From Solea solea (Eukaryota > Chordata > Actinopteri > Pleuronectiformes > Soleidae), in contig NC_081140.1 of the NCBI RefSeq assembly GCF_958295425.1, positions 10,485,698 to 10,549,697 on the forward strand: DNA of 64,000 nucleotides, written 5' to 3'. Position numbers and translations under genes: made by a program. Below the pieces are notes generated by a model. It saw nothing but the letters and a program-made list of their open reading frames with translations, was not told where the DNA came from and searched no databases. This document shows, in pieces, positions 1 through 10,150 of this stretch (its first letter is position 1; each line of letters opens with the position of its first letter).

Positions 1-497
1 GAGCGCGTTTTTAAAGGGATATTCGTCACGTGTTATACACTGACTGGACGAATCACTGCACGAGTGTTTGAGTTCACGTCTGTTTCTGTCTCTCCGCTGC
101 TGAGGACACGCCCCCCCCCTGCTCTACCGCAGCTATCGGACTCCCACGGTGAATCATTAACCTCAGCAGTGTGAGGTGTTCTTCGTTCACAACAATCACT
201 GAGGAACAAACAACAACAACAACAACAGAGGGACGGGGACATCATCAAGGTCACGATTCCAGCTGGACACGTCATATACACAGCGTGGAATGTCACAAAG
301 TGAACGATGTAACAGTGCAGATTAAATCTGTTTTGGGGGCGAGAGAAGTTGACCATTAACCTCTCCTGGGTGATTGCAAGCACGCGTCCACTGGTCCACT
401 TCTGTGCCGTGGATCCTGAGGCAAAGTTCACAGCAGACGTCTGTCAGTCAGTCAGTCAGATCCACTCACAGTTGGTGTTGTAGTGTTGCCTGCAGTC
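1..497 (+). promoter_or_regulatory. Upstream region and probable 5'UTR of slc37a4
   Basis: No coding sequence is supported here; the short open frames on both strands are not conserved-looking. The stretch contains a C-run (about 111-119), a short CAA run near 209-226 and a CAGT tandem (about 442-459) close to the start codon. No TATA box is obvious. The promoter is assigned only by position, and the transcription start cannot be placed. Confidence 0.35.
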
Positions 498-3400
498 ATG
501 GCTACAGTGAATTATGGATACTACAGAGGAACTATATTTCTGGCCATGTTTGTTGGCTACACACTGTATTACTTTAACAGAAAGACGTTCTCCTTCGTGA
601 TGCCGGCTGTCATGGAGGAGATCGAGCTGGACAAGGATGACCTGGGTATGAGACACTGGTGTTTTGCACTGACCTGATGACCAATACATGAACGTGTTAT
701 TGTTGTTATAATAATGCTCAGAGTGTTGCAAAGCATTTTGTTGACCCCTGAAATATCTAAAGTGTAGGAGTCTGTCTTCCACACAGCTCAATATTGCTTG
801 ACTCTTGCTATATATAATCTAAACTTAATTTATAATCAAATCAATTGCCAGTTGTTTTCATGTTCACTGAGTCAGTTTTAGTGGTTTCTGTGATTTCAGC
901 TTCTCAAATGTCAATATTTTCTGCTCCCTTGTGACACTAAACTAAAAAAGGTGCTTGCTTTATTTCCCCTCTCACATTTGGGAAGGCCAGTATTATTATT
1001 TTTTCTACCATTTTGTGACAATTTGTTGTGGATACAACAAATTGATCTCTTCAAAGATTCCCAGTCATCCAGGTCAATGGTATCTTCAGATAGTTAGCTG
1101 TAGGCATTGGACTTGCTTCAGTCATCAGTCCAGTTCTTCTCTTAATTGAGTAAATAATCAATAAAGATTATGAAAGATGATGAAAATGATGCCCTGATTT
1201 ACAGAGAACTCTAATGTGTGAGACATTCTCAATGTGTTCACTCCTGTCTTCTTCTCTGTGTTCAGGAATGATCACCAGCAGTCAGTCTTTGGCCTACGCT
1301 ATCAGTAAGTTCATCAGCGGCGTGCTTTCAGACCAGATCAGCGCCCGCTGGCTCTTCTCCATTGGCCTGTTCATGGTGGGAGGCATCAACGTTGTCTTCT
1401 CCTGGTCGTCCACGGTGGCCGTCTTCTCTGCCCTGTGGTTTCTCAACGGCCTCGGCCAAGGCCTCGGTTGGCCCCCCTGTGGCAGGGTGCTGCGCAAGGT
1501 GAGCCACACACTGCACTGTACTGATGCCTAATTCAAGACGTTTCATTCTCCTTTTCTCTTCTTATTGTTAAAGTTGAACTTGAAATGCAATTTACATTTA
1601 AAAAAAGTATAAATATAAAGTATTTTAAAATGTCTAGAGGCTATTAAAATGTGCAATATAGAGTGTCTTACATCCTTTTTTCCAAGACAATCTGATGAAA
1701 TTTAATTTATACACACCTGAGCAAAAAGTACTCAAAATGTTCAATCCAAAATCAGATTTGAAATTTGGAAATACGTCACAGTTCAAAGTTCACTTGGCTC
1801 GTTTTTATGAACAAAAATGAAAGAAAAACTATTGTGTATTTTGTGACTTCTGCACAATTATTGCTACTTTATATCCCTACTAAAAATGTGATGTGAAATG
1901 AATCCTAACTTTGACTCAGCAACACGAAGGAAGATGAAAAAACTCAATATGTGAGGTTTTAAAAATGTGTCCATATAAGGCGTCGTGCATTATTCCCACG
2001 GCAATTAGGGTTAACGTACTTTAATAAAAGCTTTTTTATTTGGAGAAAAGTTGGTGTTCATGTCAGTCATAGGAAAGTGCCAGTTAAGAAAATGTTTCTG
2101 CATATTTAGGAGTTTTAATATCTACTGTCTTTGTGTTCTTCAGTTGTAAAATTATGCAGAGAAGAAGTGAAAGATTCTTCCTTTCCTTGTTTGACCTCTC
2201 TGCTGTTCAACCTGTCAGATCAGAACACTGCAGCGGGTTCAATCATTGTACTCCTCCCTGTATATCAACGGTAAGATGGTGACACCGTGTTGGTGGTTTA
2301 ATTATTTTTGTGTCATTATCTCATCAGTGGTTTGAGCCGTCTCAGTTTGGGACGTGGTGGGCCGTCCTCTCCTGCAGCATGAATCTGGCTGGCAGCCTGG
2401 GGCCCATCATTGCCACGGTGTTGGCCGAGAGTTACAGCTGGAGGACGATACTGTCCGTCTCTGGACTGATTTGTGTGGCCGTCTCCTTCTTCTGCCTGCT
2501 GGTCATCAAGAATGAGCCCAAGGACGTGGGACTGCCCAACATCGAGACAGCAGCCAAGAAGAGCAAAGGGGGTGAGGCTCATGTTTGACTTGTTGACTGA
2601 TACTGATTCTCACAGTCATGTAACACATATCATCCAGGTGTGTGTGTGTTTATACAACATGTGCCCCTTGTGTTGTGACTAAAGGTCAGAGACACAGTGG
2701 ACTCTGGACCCAGTGTGTCCCCTCACACACTGTTTATGTCAGAGATGTTTTATCAATTCATTTGTTTTAAAAGGGTAAAGATCTCTAAACATCTGGATAT
2801 CGATCTGTAATACTTTTGTGGAGTTGACTGGGTGTTGAACTTCCTCTGTATCACCTCATAACAAAAAATGTGGTGGTACCTAAGCGTGAATCTCATCAGC
2901 GTCTTTGAGCCTGAATAATCCGAGAAACACGAAGCAAAGAGAAGAAGAATACGGGGTTTAACGTCTGTGTGTGTGACGTTATATTTATGTCTTTGTGAGG
3001 TCCAAAAAATGTACAACCTATCTTTGTGAGGACATTTTGACCTTGTGGGGACATTTTGTCTGGGCCCCACAACTTTGAAGTTGTAAAAACAAGTTTGTGT
3101 GTGTGTGTGTGTGTGTGTGTTGTGTTTTTATAGACTGGCTCTTTCTTAATGAATGAAGGTAAAGTCGTAAAGGAGATGTAAAGTGCACGGAAAACAAATT
3201 TTGAAAGTTGCTCCATGTTCAAGTGCAACTAAACTAATGTGTAATGTAATTTAAAAAGGACTAGAGAACAGATTGAATAAAATTGGTATTTAAAAAATAT
3301 TTACATAAATCTTCTACTGCATGTTAGACACGCCCCTTCACTGTCCACTTTTAAAACACATCTTAAAACAAATTTTTACTCTTTGGCTTTCGGCCCAGTA

Positions 3401-4232
3401 TGAGACGTTGGTTTGATCTTTTTTTATAGTTTTATTGTATGACTTGTTTAATTGTTGTTTATTTGTGTTTTTATACTTTCTACAGTAGTTTATTGTTTTA
3501 TTGTATGTTTTACTGTGCGTCCTGTGTTTTTATCCCTCATATGGAGGATAAAAAAGGATAGCAGTAGACAATGAATGAATGAATATCGGTGATGATGTCT
3601 TCTGTCTGTTTCCCGTTTAGGATCCTCAAGTAATGAAAGCACCCTCTCTGAGTTTCTGCTGTCTCCTTACCTGTGGCTGCTCTCTGTGTCCTACCTGGTG
3701 GTGTTCGGGGTGAAGACGGCCTGCACTGACTGGGGCCAACTGTTTCTCATTCAGGACAAGGGCCAATCTACATTCATGGGTATGACTGAGGAATAAAGTG
3801 GACCCTCCCTCGTTTTTTTGTGTGCATAAAAAGCACATCTATTCCTGTGAATCACTGTCTTCTTCTCCTTCATAGGTAGCTCATATATGAGTGCCCTGGA
3901 GGTAGGGGGACTGTTGGGCAGTCTTGCAGCAGGATACATCTCTGACAAGGCTGTGGCCAAAGTGAGTTGGCTCATATAGAGTGGACATGTGGGTGGTTTT
4001 TAGGCTTAGACTCATGATTATGATTGATCAAAATTTATCACAAAGTGTATTAGTGATGGAAAAACAACACTGACAGTGTTTTTCTTCACTCACTTGATGA
4101 TGCATTATTCTGTAGCCTACACTCCTTCATTCTTATCTTGCTTTTCAAGTAGCCTTGTATTTCTACTAGAATTTTTCTTGATTTGAACTGTGTCACAAAC
4201 CATCAACACCAACCTATCTTAACCTAAAGATA

Positions 4233-4288
<56 letters not shown>

Positions 4289-5362
4289 CATGAAGCTAGC
4301 ACAGGTTATAAAGTCCACAAACTATTTTAACAGACCTGTCAACATCTAAACAGCCTGAAGAACACACTCTAACCTGTCTATACTGTTTAAGCTTTACTGT
4401 ATTTCTTGAATTACATAAATTGGGCAGCAAACTCACTGAACTGGCCAGTCAACATCCAGACTTCTATGTTATTTTGTATGATCTACAGCCAGTGAAACCA
4501 CGGTACAGTGTTGATATATTCTTTTATTTCATACAGCAAGGAAAGAGAATATATGGCAATCCCCGTCACTTCATCCTGATCTGCATGATGGTTGGTATGA
4601 GTGTGTCCATGTACCTGTTCAGAATCACAGTTTCTCCCGACAGCTCAAAGGTATGAACTATTCAGATCCCACTGAACAAACATGAGTAACTAAAATAATC
4701 TTTAATGTGACACAGGCAGTTAACCTCTCATCTCATCTCTCGTACACATTCAGGCGTGGATTCTCAGCTTGGGTGCTGCATTTGGTTTTTGCTCTTATGG
4801 ACCGATTGCATTGTTTGGTGTCATAGCCAATGAGAGCGCCCCATCCAACTACTGTGGGACATCGCATGCCATTGTTGCCTTGATGGCCAACAGTAAGTTT
4901 CATTTCAGCCATTAAAAGGTTTTGCTAACTGCTTAATACCCTTACAGTAACATGACATTTCTCCTTGTGGGGTTCTCCGGTTTCCTCCCACAGTCCAAAC
5001 ACATACAGATTTAGTGATTAGGCAAATTAGACACTCTAAATTGACTGTAACGTGGAGGCTAACCCAGCAGATGGATGGATGATATCGTATGATGTTAGAC
5101 CTCACCACTCTCTTCCAGACACTGACATTGTTCAGTCAGAGACTACAGCTTTTATATGTCCATAGAGTGAACCTATCCATTTGCGTTCTCCTCAGTTGGT
5201 GGCTTCCTGTCCGGACTACCGTTCAGCACAATTGCAAAGCACCATGGCTGGGAAATGGCCTTCTGGGTAGCAGAGATCGCCTGTGGTGTCACCGCTGTTG
5301 GATTCTTTCTGCTGCGCAACATCCAGTCAAAGATGGGAAGAGTGTCCAAGAAGACAGACTAA
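498..5362 (+). CDS. slc37a4: Glucose-6-phosphate translocase (SLC37A4/G6PT), 8 coding exons
   Basis: Exchanges cytosolic glucose-6-phosphate for phosphate across the ER membrane and so feeds glucose-6-phosphatase in gluconeogenesis and glycogenolysis. It is a 12-helix major-facilitator protein. Exons read with GT-AG borders and continuous phase: 498-645, 1266-1498, 2328-2571, 3621-3779, 3876-3961, 4537-4650, 4754-4892, 5196-5362. They sum to 1,290 nt, or 429 residues, the length I know for the human protein. The N-terminus has [13 protein letters not shown] with Arg28 at the position of the phosphate-binding residue of the family. [16 protein letters not shown] and [12 protein letters not shown] are further family signatures. 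The protein ends KKTD, a C-terminal dilysine ER-retrieval signal like human KKAE. The start is ATG 498, which gives the conserved [10 protein letters not shown]-terminus; the GTG-initiated extension at 483 is not conserved. An acceptor-like CTGCAG just before the ATG leaves open a spliced 5'UTR. Introns carry repeat fragments. I cannot tell which teleost slc37a4 paralogue this is. Confidence 0.96.
1648..2010. repeat. Dispersed repeat family A, copy 1 (slc37a4 intron 2)
   Basis: The block shares ordered segments with 19347-19606: AATGTGCAATATAGAGTGTC at the start, GAAATTTGGAAATAC, ATTATTGCTACTTTA, TAACTTTGACTCA, and at the end CCATATAAGG followed by TATTCCCACGGCAA. Segment order and strand are the same in both copies, with indels between them. 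No open reading frame spans it, so it looks like a non-autonomous dispersed element. I do not know its family name. Confidence 0.65.
2975..3124. repeat. Low-complexity repeat with GGACATTTTG motifs and (GT)n tail
   Basis: Lies in slc37a4 intron 3. It has repeated units built on TTTGTGAGGACATTTTG / TTGTGGGGACATTTTG at about 3020-3060, followed by a (GT)n microsatellite at about 3095-3124. This tandem-like unit next to a dinucleotide run is of a type often scattered in fish introns. No coding potential. Confidence 0.6.
3330..3590. repeat. Probable old retroelement 3'-end fragment in slc37a4 intron 3
   Basis: AT-rich sequence with TTTTACTCTTTGGCTTT and runs of TTTTATTGT-type text, then GGAGGATAAAAAAGGATAG and a short (GAAT)n run at about 3570-3585. 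The layout, a degenerate non-coding tail closed by a short simple repeat, resembles 3' ends of non-LTR elements. This is recognition by style only; the family is not named. Confidence 0.35.
4235..4286. repeat. (TA)n microsatellite
   Basis: An uninterrupted AT dinucleotide run of about 52 bp in slc37a4 intron 5. Confidence 0.95.
4965..5085. repeat. Dispersed repeat family B fragment (SINE body)
   Basis: Lies in slc37a4 intron 7. GGTTCTCCGGTTTCCTCCCACAGTCCAAACACAT, then GATTAGGCAAATTAGACACTCTAAATTGACTG (given here in parts for comparison: CTCCCACAGTCC, ATTAGGCAAATT, GACACTC) matches the order of the longer copy at 20217-20487 and part of the copy at 19249-19320. It ends in a short GATG run. 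Confidence 0.75.
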
Positions 5363-5989
5363 AACTTTATGCCTCATTCTTGAACCATCAATGTGTTATA
5401 ATATTTGTACTGACCTTTTATACCACTGTGTTTTTTCAGTTACTCATACAGGTTTAGACAAAGATCATGGATAAAAGTTTTTAAGGCGCTTCCGAACACA
5501 CAGTGTTTAGACTAGTGTATATAAATGAGGATGTATGTCATACAACTGAGTTTGACATAAGCACAACTAAAGCGCGGTTTAGAAACACATATATTATAGA
5601 ATATTTGTATTTGTTATAACATTGTAATTATCAATCATGAATGGAATTACACCGAGTATATGATACTTACTCATGGTGCTACCTGTATCATACCCAAAGA
5701 CTTGAATTAATGACACTTTGTTATTGTGCTTTTTCATTTATACTCGGAAAGAAACATGACACATGAAACATTAACACACGACTTTAATATTTTTAAATAT
5801 TTACAAAATAAATCATGTATTTACAGCATGACACATCCCAGTCAAAAGGAACAAAGTCAGCCTACTTAATTTCCTTCATCAAGGTCCTCAATCATAAACA
5901 TTCACTATTCATTCATTCATTCATTCATTCATTCCTGTGATTGGAAATGACCATTTAGGCAGATTCATGTTGTCTCTTTATTTATCTCT
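5363..5989. other. Convergent 3' ends of slc37a4 and trappc4
   Basis: This 627-bp stretch lies between two stop codons on opposite strands and must carry both 3'UTRs. AATAAA at 5807-5812 is the best slc37a4 signal. On the minus strand TTTATT at 5977-5982 (AATAAA in trappc4 sense) lies only 8 nt past the trappc4 stop. An (ATTC)n run occupies about 5905-5934. No coding sequence is seen. Confidence 0.5.
5807..5812 (+). terminator. Candidate slc37a4 polyadenylation signal
   Basis: Canonical AATAAA about 445 nt after the slc37a4 stop codon. It is the only canonical hexamer I noticed on this strand in the interval. Confidence 0.5.
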
Positions 5990-7779
5990 TCAAGATCCAG
6001 CTCCAAAGTTACCGGCTTTCTCTGCGACCTCCAGCGAACCCTTCAGGTTCTGATCAAAGAGTTCACACCTGGAACACACACAGATATTTACAGTGACATC
6101 AGAGGATGCAATGGATGCTTGACATTTAAACTGAAATACAACAGATGATCATTTTAAGACACATATCATCACAACAAGGTGAAGCAGCGCCACATCATAT
6201 CTCCTGAAATTACCTGATTGGCATTTCCAGAGAGTAGAATGGGTTCTTGAGGGCAAAATCTGAATAGATTTCATAAATCTTCCTCAATAAAGTATCAATG
6301 CCAGATTGCCGGGGGTCTGCCAACACAATGAACTTTATCCCTGTTAGAACAGAGACAGAACATGTCAGATACATGTTTGTTAAAAGTCTAACAAACAAAC
6401 TACACATGACTGCATGTCATTCTCACCTGTGAGTGTCTGGAAACAGTGGAGTTTAAAGACATCCGTTTCTAGCATCTCGATCCCTGAGCTGCCAACTTCA
6501 GGAGACAACTGTGAACCTATAGCAAACAACCTAGAGCAAACAAACAAACACTGTTAATTATTAAAATACATCAGGAACTTGGAGACATGGAGTGTCCACA
6601 CTGTGACTTCTCTACACCATCCCACATCCCCAGAGTTCATGTAAAACACGGTTATGTGTAACTTACGAGTGAAACATGGACGCCAGCATCAGCTTCTCAT
6701 TGGAGCTCAGGCGCGCTCGTCCAAATCTGATCGACACAGGATAGTTTGTGGCATCTTTAAGGTATTCAAGGATGTCCTTTCCTTCTGCTGTGTTCTTCCC
6801 CATCACATCAACTCCATTGATGGACAGCACCGCATGTCCCACTGGAGAATGACAACAGGAATCATACACACAACAATATAATGTTTGAAATGATGCAGTG
6901 AAAAGGATCTTTACTGATCGTGAGCCTTCTTTAGTCTTTTTTTTGCTGTGGTGTCTGTTATACACTTTAACCCAAAAGCAAATTATGTAAATACCTTCTT
7001 GGCAATAAAACAAATTCAGATTTTAAGTAGATTGAGGCTGAATAATTTGGGGAAAATTCTGGTTCTTCAATATATAACATATATATTATAATATAAATAT
7101 GTATTTAAGTCAGCTTCAGTTCAGTATTCACTCCGTCATAGATTCAACTTGATATATTGTGACAAAACAACACAATAAAAAATTACAGGACCAGTATCTA
7201 AGGGTAAAGTTACATACTGCAATTATACAGGTAATGAAAAACAATTCTCAAGTGCAGGTGATAGTGAATGAATGAATACATAACTTTAAATATGTACTTG
7301 AAGCCAACACACTGGAGTTTTAACCGCATTATCTAATGTGAAGCTTGAAAGATTTGAATGACTGTCTTTGCTAATTTCTCTGAAAAAGGAGTTGTTGATC
7401 CACCTTTTTAAAGGTTTAAGAAATTACACCATATCACAAAGTTTGGGCTATAAAATATGCTAACATGCTAAATTAAGTATAGGTTCAACGGGAAAAGGTT
7501 AGTCCATCACACAGCACGTTTTAATGAACATATGTCGTTTTACAAACAGTATCACGGAGCTGCTGAAATAAGCTAACATGCTCATGCTAGTACCGAGGCG
7601 TTACCTCTGATCCCGTCACGCTGTCCAAACGACACCACCACTTTTTCATCGTGGTGTTTGAGCACCAGATCTAAAGGGTAGCTGAAAGTTTTCTCGGCCT
7701 CCGCTCTCGGGACGTAGTTGTCATACTGGTAGATTAAACCTCCAGCCTTGTTCACCACATACACACTGAAGATCACCAT
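5990..7779 (-). CDS. trappc4: Trafficking protein particle complex subunit 4 (TRAPPC4/synbindin), 5 exons
   Basis: Core subunit of the TRAPP complexes, which activate Rab1/Ypt1-type GTPases and tether vesicles between ER and Golgi. Coding exons in transcript order: 7779-7605, 6841-6667, 6530-6427, 6340-6214, 6068-5990, all GT-AG and in phase. They total 660 nt, or 219 residues, as in the human protein. The N-terminus [20 protein letters not shown] begins the sedlin/longin-like fold. A PDZ-like insert follows, with [16 protein letters not shown]. Then come [32 protein letters not shown] and [20 protein letters not shown], all characteristic of the family. The start is Met 7779; the frame stays open 48 nt further upstream, but that extension is not conserved. 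The gene diverges from rps25 and converges on slc37a4, the same arrangement as in human 11q23.3. Confidence 0.96.
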
Positions 7780-8005
7780 GTTTGTGAAGTCGTACTGCCC
7801 AGCTGACAACGCAGTCACGTAGGTCACGTGACAGCGTCAAAGCACAGGAAAAACTACAAATTAACCATCTCAATTAAAACAATTTAAACACTTTGACTTT
7901 CATGTGATGTGGCCATCTGGCTTTTAATAGTGGCACAATCTGTTGTCGATATGCGATCGTCAGTAATAATCGGAGAAAAGAACAAGATTTGATAAAACTC
8001 AAGTT

Positions 8006-8024
8006 CCCATAATCCCTTGTTCTA
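8006..8024. promoter_or_regulatory. Candidate ZNF143/Staf (SBS-like) site
   Basis: The string AGTTCCCATAATCCCTTG resembles the ACTACAATTCCCAGAATGC-type motif bound by ZNF143, which is common in bidirectional housekeeping promoters. It lies about 80 bp upstream of the rps25 start codon in the divergent promoter. Match judged by eye. Confidence 0.35.
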
Positions 8025-8068
8025 TTTCCGCAAATACGGGTTGTCTAAGGGGCTGTAGCACGGGTGGA

Positions 8069-8082
8069 CTTCCTTTCGCTCC
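8069..8082 (+). promoter_or_regulatory. Candidate 5'TOP start of rps25 mRNA
   Basis: CTTCCTTTCGCTCC, a pyrimidine tract beginning with C, lies about 33 nt before the rps25 ATG. Ribosomal protein mRNAs normally start within such a tract, which places them under mTOR/LARP1 translational control. The exact start site is inferred. Confidence 0.5.
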
Positions 8083-8101
8083 GACATCTTGACGAGGAAA
8101 C

Positions 8102-10000
8102 ATGGTGAGGACAGTTATTCCACGTTTTGTCAAAACTAAATTAAAGATTTTGAATTTTTGAAATTCATATTGACTCCAAGTTACTCGGAATACACTTCGA
8201 ATGTACAGTGCTCTCCCGAACTGCGATAAAAGAGAGCTGATGAAGACTCTAATAGTTTTAACGCATTAAGCTGCAGGCTAGTTAGCTACCTAGCTTGGTA
8301 ATTTCAGCATGCTTTCATGCCGCACTCAGGCAACAGAAAGCGAATGGATTACAGTACATTTAACATCCCTGTTTACAGATTAAATCCATGTGTGTTTGTA
8401 TAAATGAACCTAACAGTGAAGTGCTTTAGCAGTGTGACCATTACTTATAGTTAATAGCGGTGTTAGGAACGCAGTTGTGAGGACGCACACCAGGCCATCC
8501 CATGCCAGCTAGCCCAGTTAGCACCGGACTGCCGGCTGTGTACATTACCAAAGCAGAATGAATTATTCCGTGGAAGTACAGAAATAAAGAAAAGCGCTGT
8601 CAGACTCCACGTGTATGTGTAGCTACAATCCAAATGAGACTAAATTGCTTAAAACTCTCGATTTCAGCCTCCCAAACAAGATAAGAAGAAGGACGCTGGG
8701 AAGTCCAAAAAGGACAAGGACCCAGTCAACAAATCTGGAGGCAAAGCCAAGAAGAAGGTATGCAATTGATTTAATAAGTTGTTTTATTTGCCGATCTAAA
8801 TTAAATTGTCATCATTGCCTGTCACACTGTATTAGTCCACAAAAACACATTGAACTGCACTGACACTGGTATTTTATTTTACTCTGAGCAGAAGTGGTCC
8901 AAGGGAAAAGTTAGGGATAAGCTCAACAACCTGGTCCTCTTCGACAAGGCCACCTACGAAAAGTTGTACAAAGAAGTCCCCAACTACAAACTCATCACCC
9001 CCGCTGTTGTGTCTGAGAGGCTGAAGATCCGTGGCTCTCTGGCCAGGAACGCCCTTCAGGAACTGCTCGCTAAAGGTGAACTCACACTTCAGTACACAGC
9101 CCCAAATACTGAATGTTGGATTTAGCACAAGGCATTTCAGTGAATCACTATGTGGGTGTTAAGAAATATTAATATTCCGCCAGTGGAGCTGGAGGAGAGG
9201 CTAAACTGCTTCTTGCTTGACCCTGTCATTTTTGGTGTTTGAGATTAGTTGATGTAATGTAGTTTTTCTGTGTGAAGCATGGTTTAAATCCATTTGAATA
9301 TAATTTGTCACATTCTGTCTCACCAACCATTATACAAGTCACCAAATACTTGAGGTGATCTTTCTAGCTGCAATTCTGCATAGACTAGACAATATCATGT
9401 ATTAGCTATAGCATGGTCATGCATCATTATGTTCATCCCATCAATTCACCCCTCAATCATCAGCACCACTCGATGGGTGGGTGATTTATTAATGTCACAC
9501 CAATTGTTGCAAGATTTGTCTTGCAGTGCTAATGTGCATTGTCATACTGTTAACATCAGTAATCTGTAGTTTCAACATTTATGTCCAAAGCTTGTCTCGA
9601 TAATACACATTAACATGCAATCTACAGGAGGCATAAACAAGGTATCACCTTCATGAGACGACTTTGTTCTGATTCACTATTTTCACACAAATGGTGTAAT
9701 TTGTAGTGCAGGGTTCATTACTGGCATGACTGATGCCATACTCATTTCTTAATGCAATAGCATGTTTTGTGATGCAATGGTTGTCAAGTGTATCAGCAAA
9801 AGTAAAATACTGCTTGTGTTTACTCCATGTCCTCTTTAATAAATGGTCAATGTGTGGTTGAAAATGCAATCACATTAACAGAACATGGTCTTGTTTTGTC
9901 TTCAGGCATGATCAAACTGGTGTCCAAACACAGAGCACAGCTGATTTACACACGTAACACCAAGGGTGGAGATGAGGAGGGAGCACCAGAGAAAGCATAA
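8102..10000 (+). CDS. rps25: 40S ribosomal protein S25 (eS25)
   Basis: Small-subunit protein of the 40S head, near the E site, also needed by several IRES elements. Coding exons: 8102-8104 (the ATG alone, followed by GTGAGG), 8668-8757, 8892-9075 and 9906-10000. They sum to 372 nt, or 123 residues, two fewer than human. The lysine-rich N-terminus [19 protein letters not shown] precedes the winged-helix core, with [34 protein letters not shown] and LISKH-like [13 protein letters not shown], and the protein ends APEKA. A non-coding exon follows: a donor at 10005 joins an acceptor before 10093. An initiator exon holding only the ATG after a short 5'UTR is typical of ribosomal protein genes. The upstream region is shared with trappc4. 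Confidence 0.97.
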
Positions 10001-10092
10001 CAAGGTACATCAGTAACAACTGAACATCTGTATACATTTTTCTATTCATTTCATTTCGAGATGTATTGACTGATCTACGTTTTGTCTTGCAG

Positions 10093-10150
10093 GTTTTCCG
10101 GTTTCCTGTTTGTAATGAAAGGTGAATAAATTCTGTAAAGACAAAATTCA
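10093..10150 (+). other. rps25 3'UTR terminal exon
   Basis: The exon after the stop-codon exon begins after TTGCAG at 10092. It carries AATAAA at 10125-10130, with a T/GT-rich stretch downstream (about 10155-10175), as expected for cleavage near 10145-10150. Confidence 0.7.
10125..10130 (+). terminator. rps25 polyadenylation signal
   Basis: Canonical AATAAA in the last non-coding exon, followed about 25-45 nt later by GTGTATGTTTTTTG, a GU/U-rich downstream element. Confidence 0.75.

Larger units (their letters stand above)
7780..8101. promoter_or_regulatory. Divergent trappc4/rps25 promoter
   Basis: The start codons of trappc4 (-) and rps25 (+) are 322 bp apart, so both promoters must lie here unless further 5' exons exist. 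The interval has no TATA box. It contains a ZNF143/Staf-like string near 8006-8024 and a pyrimidine-rich stretch just before the rps25 ATG. Head-to-head placement of these two genes is also seen in human, which suggests an old shared promoter. Confidence 0.6.

Noticed and set aside
7582..7827. Longer trappc4 N-terminus starting at 7827
   Set aside because: The extra 16 residues are not part of the conserved protein; Met at 7779 gives the usual start and length.
9076..9905. Possible intronic snoRNA in rps25
   Set aside because: Ribosomal protein introns often host snoRNAs, so I looked for C/D and H/ACA boxes. A hairpin TGGCAT-GACTG-ATGCCA (9722-9738) is present, but no properly spaced box pairs were found.
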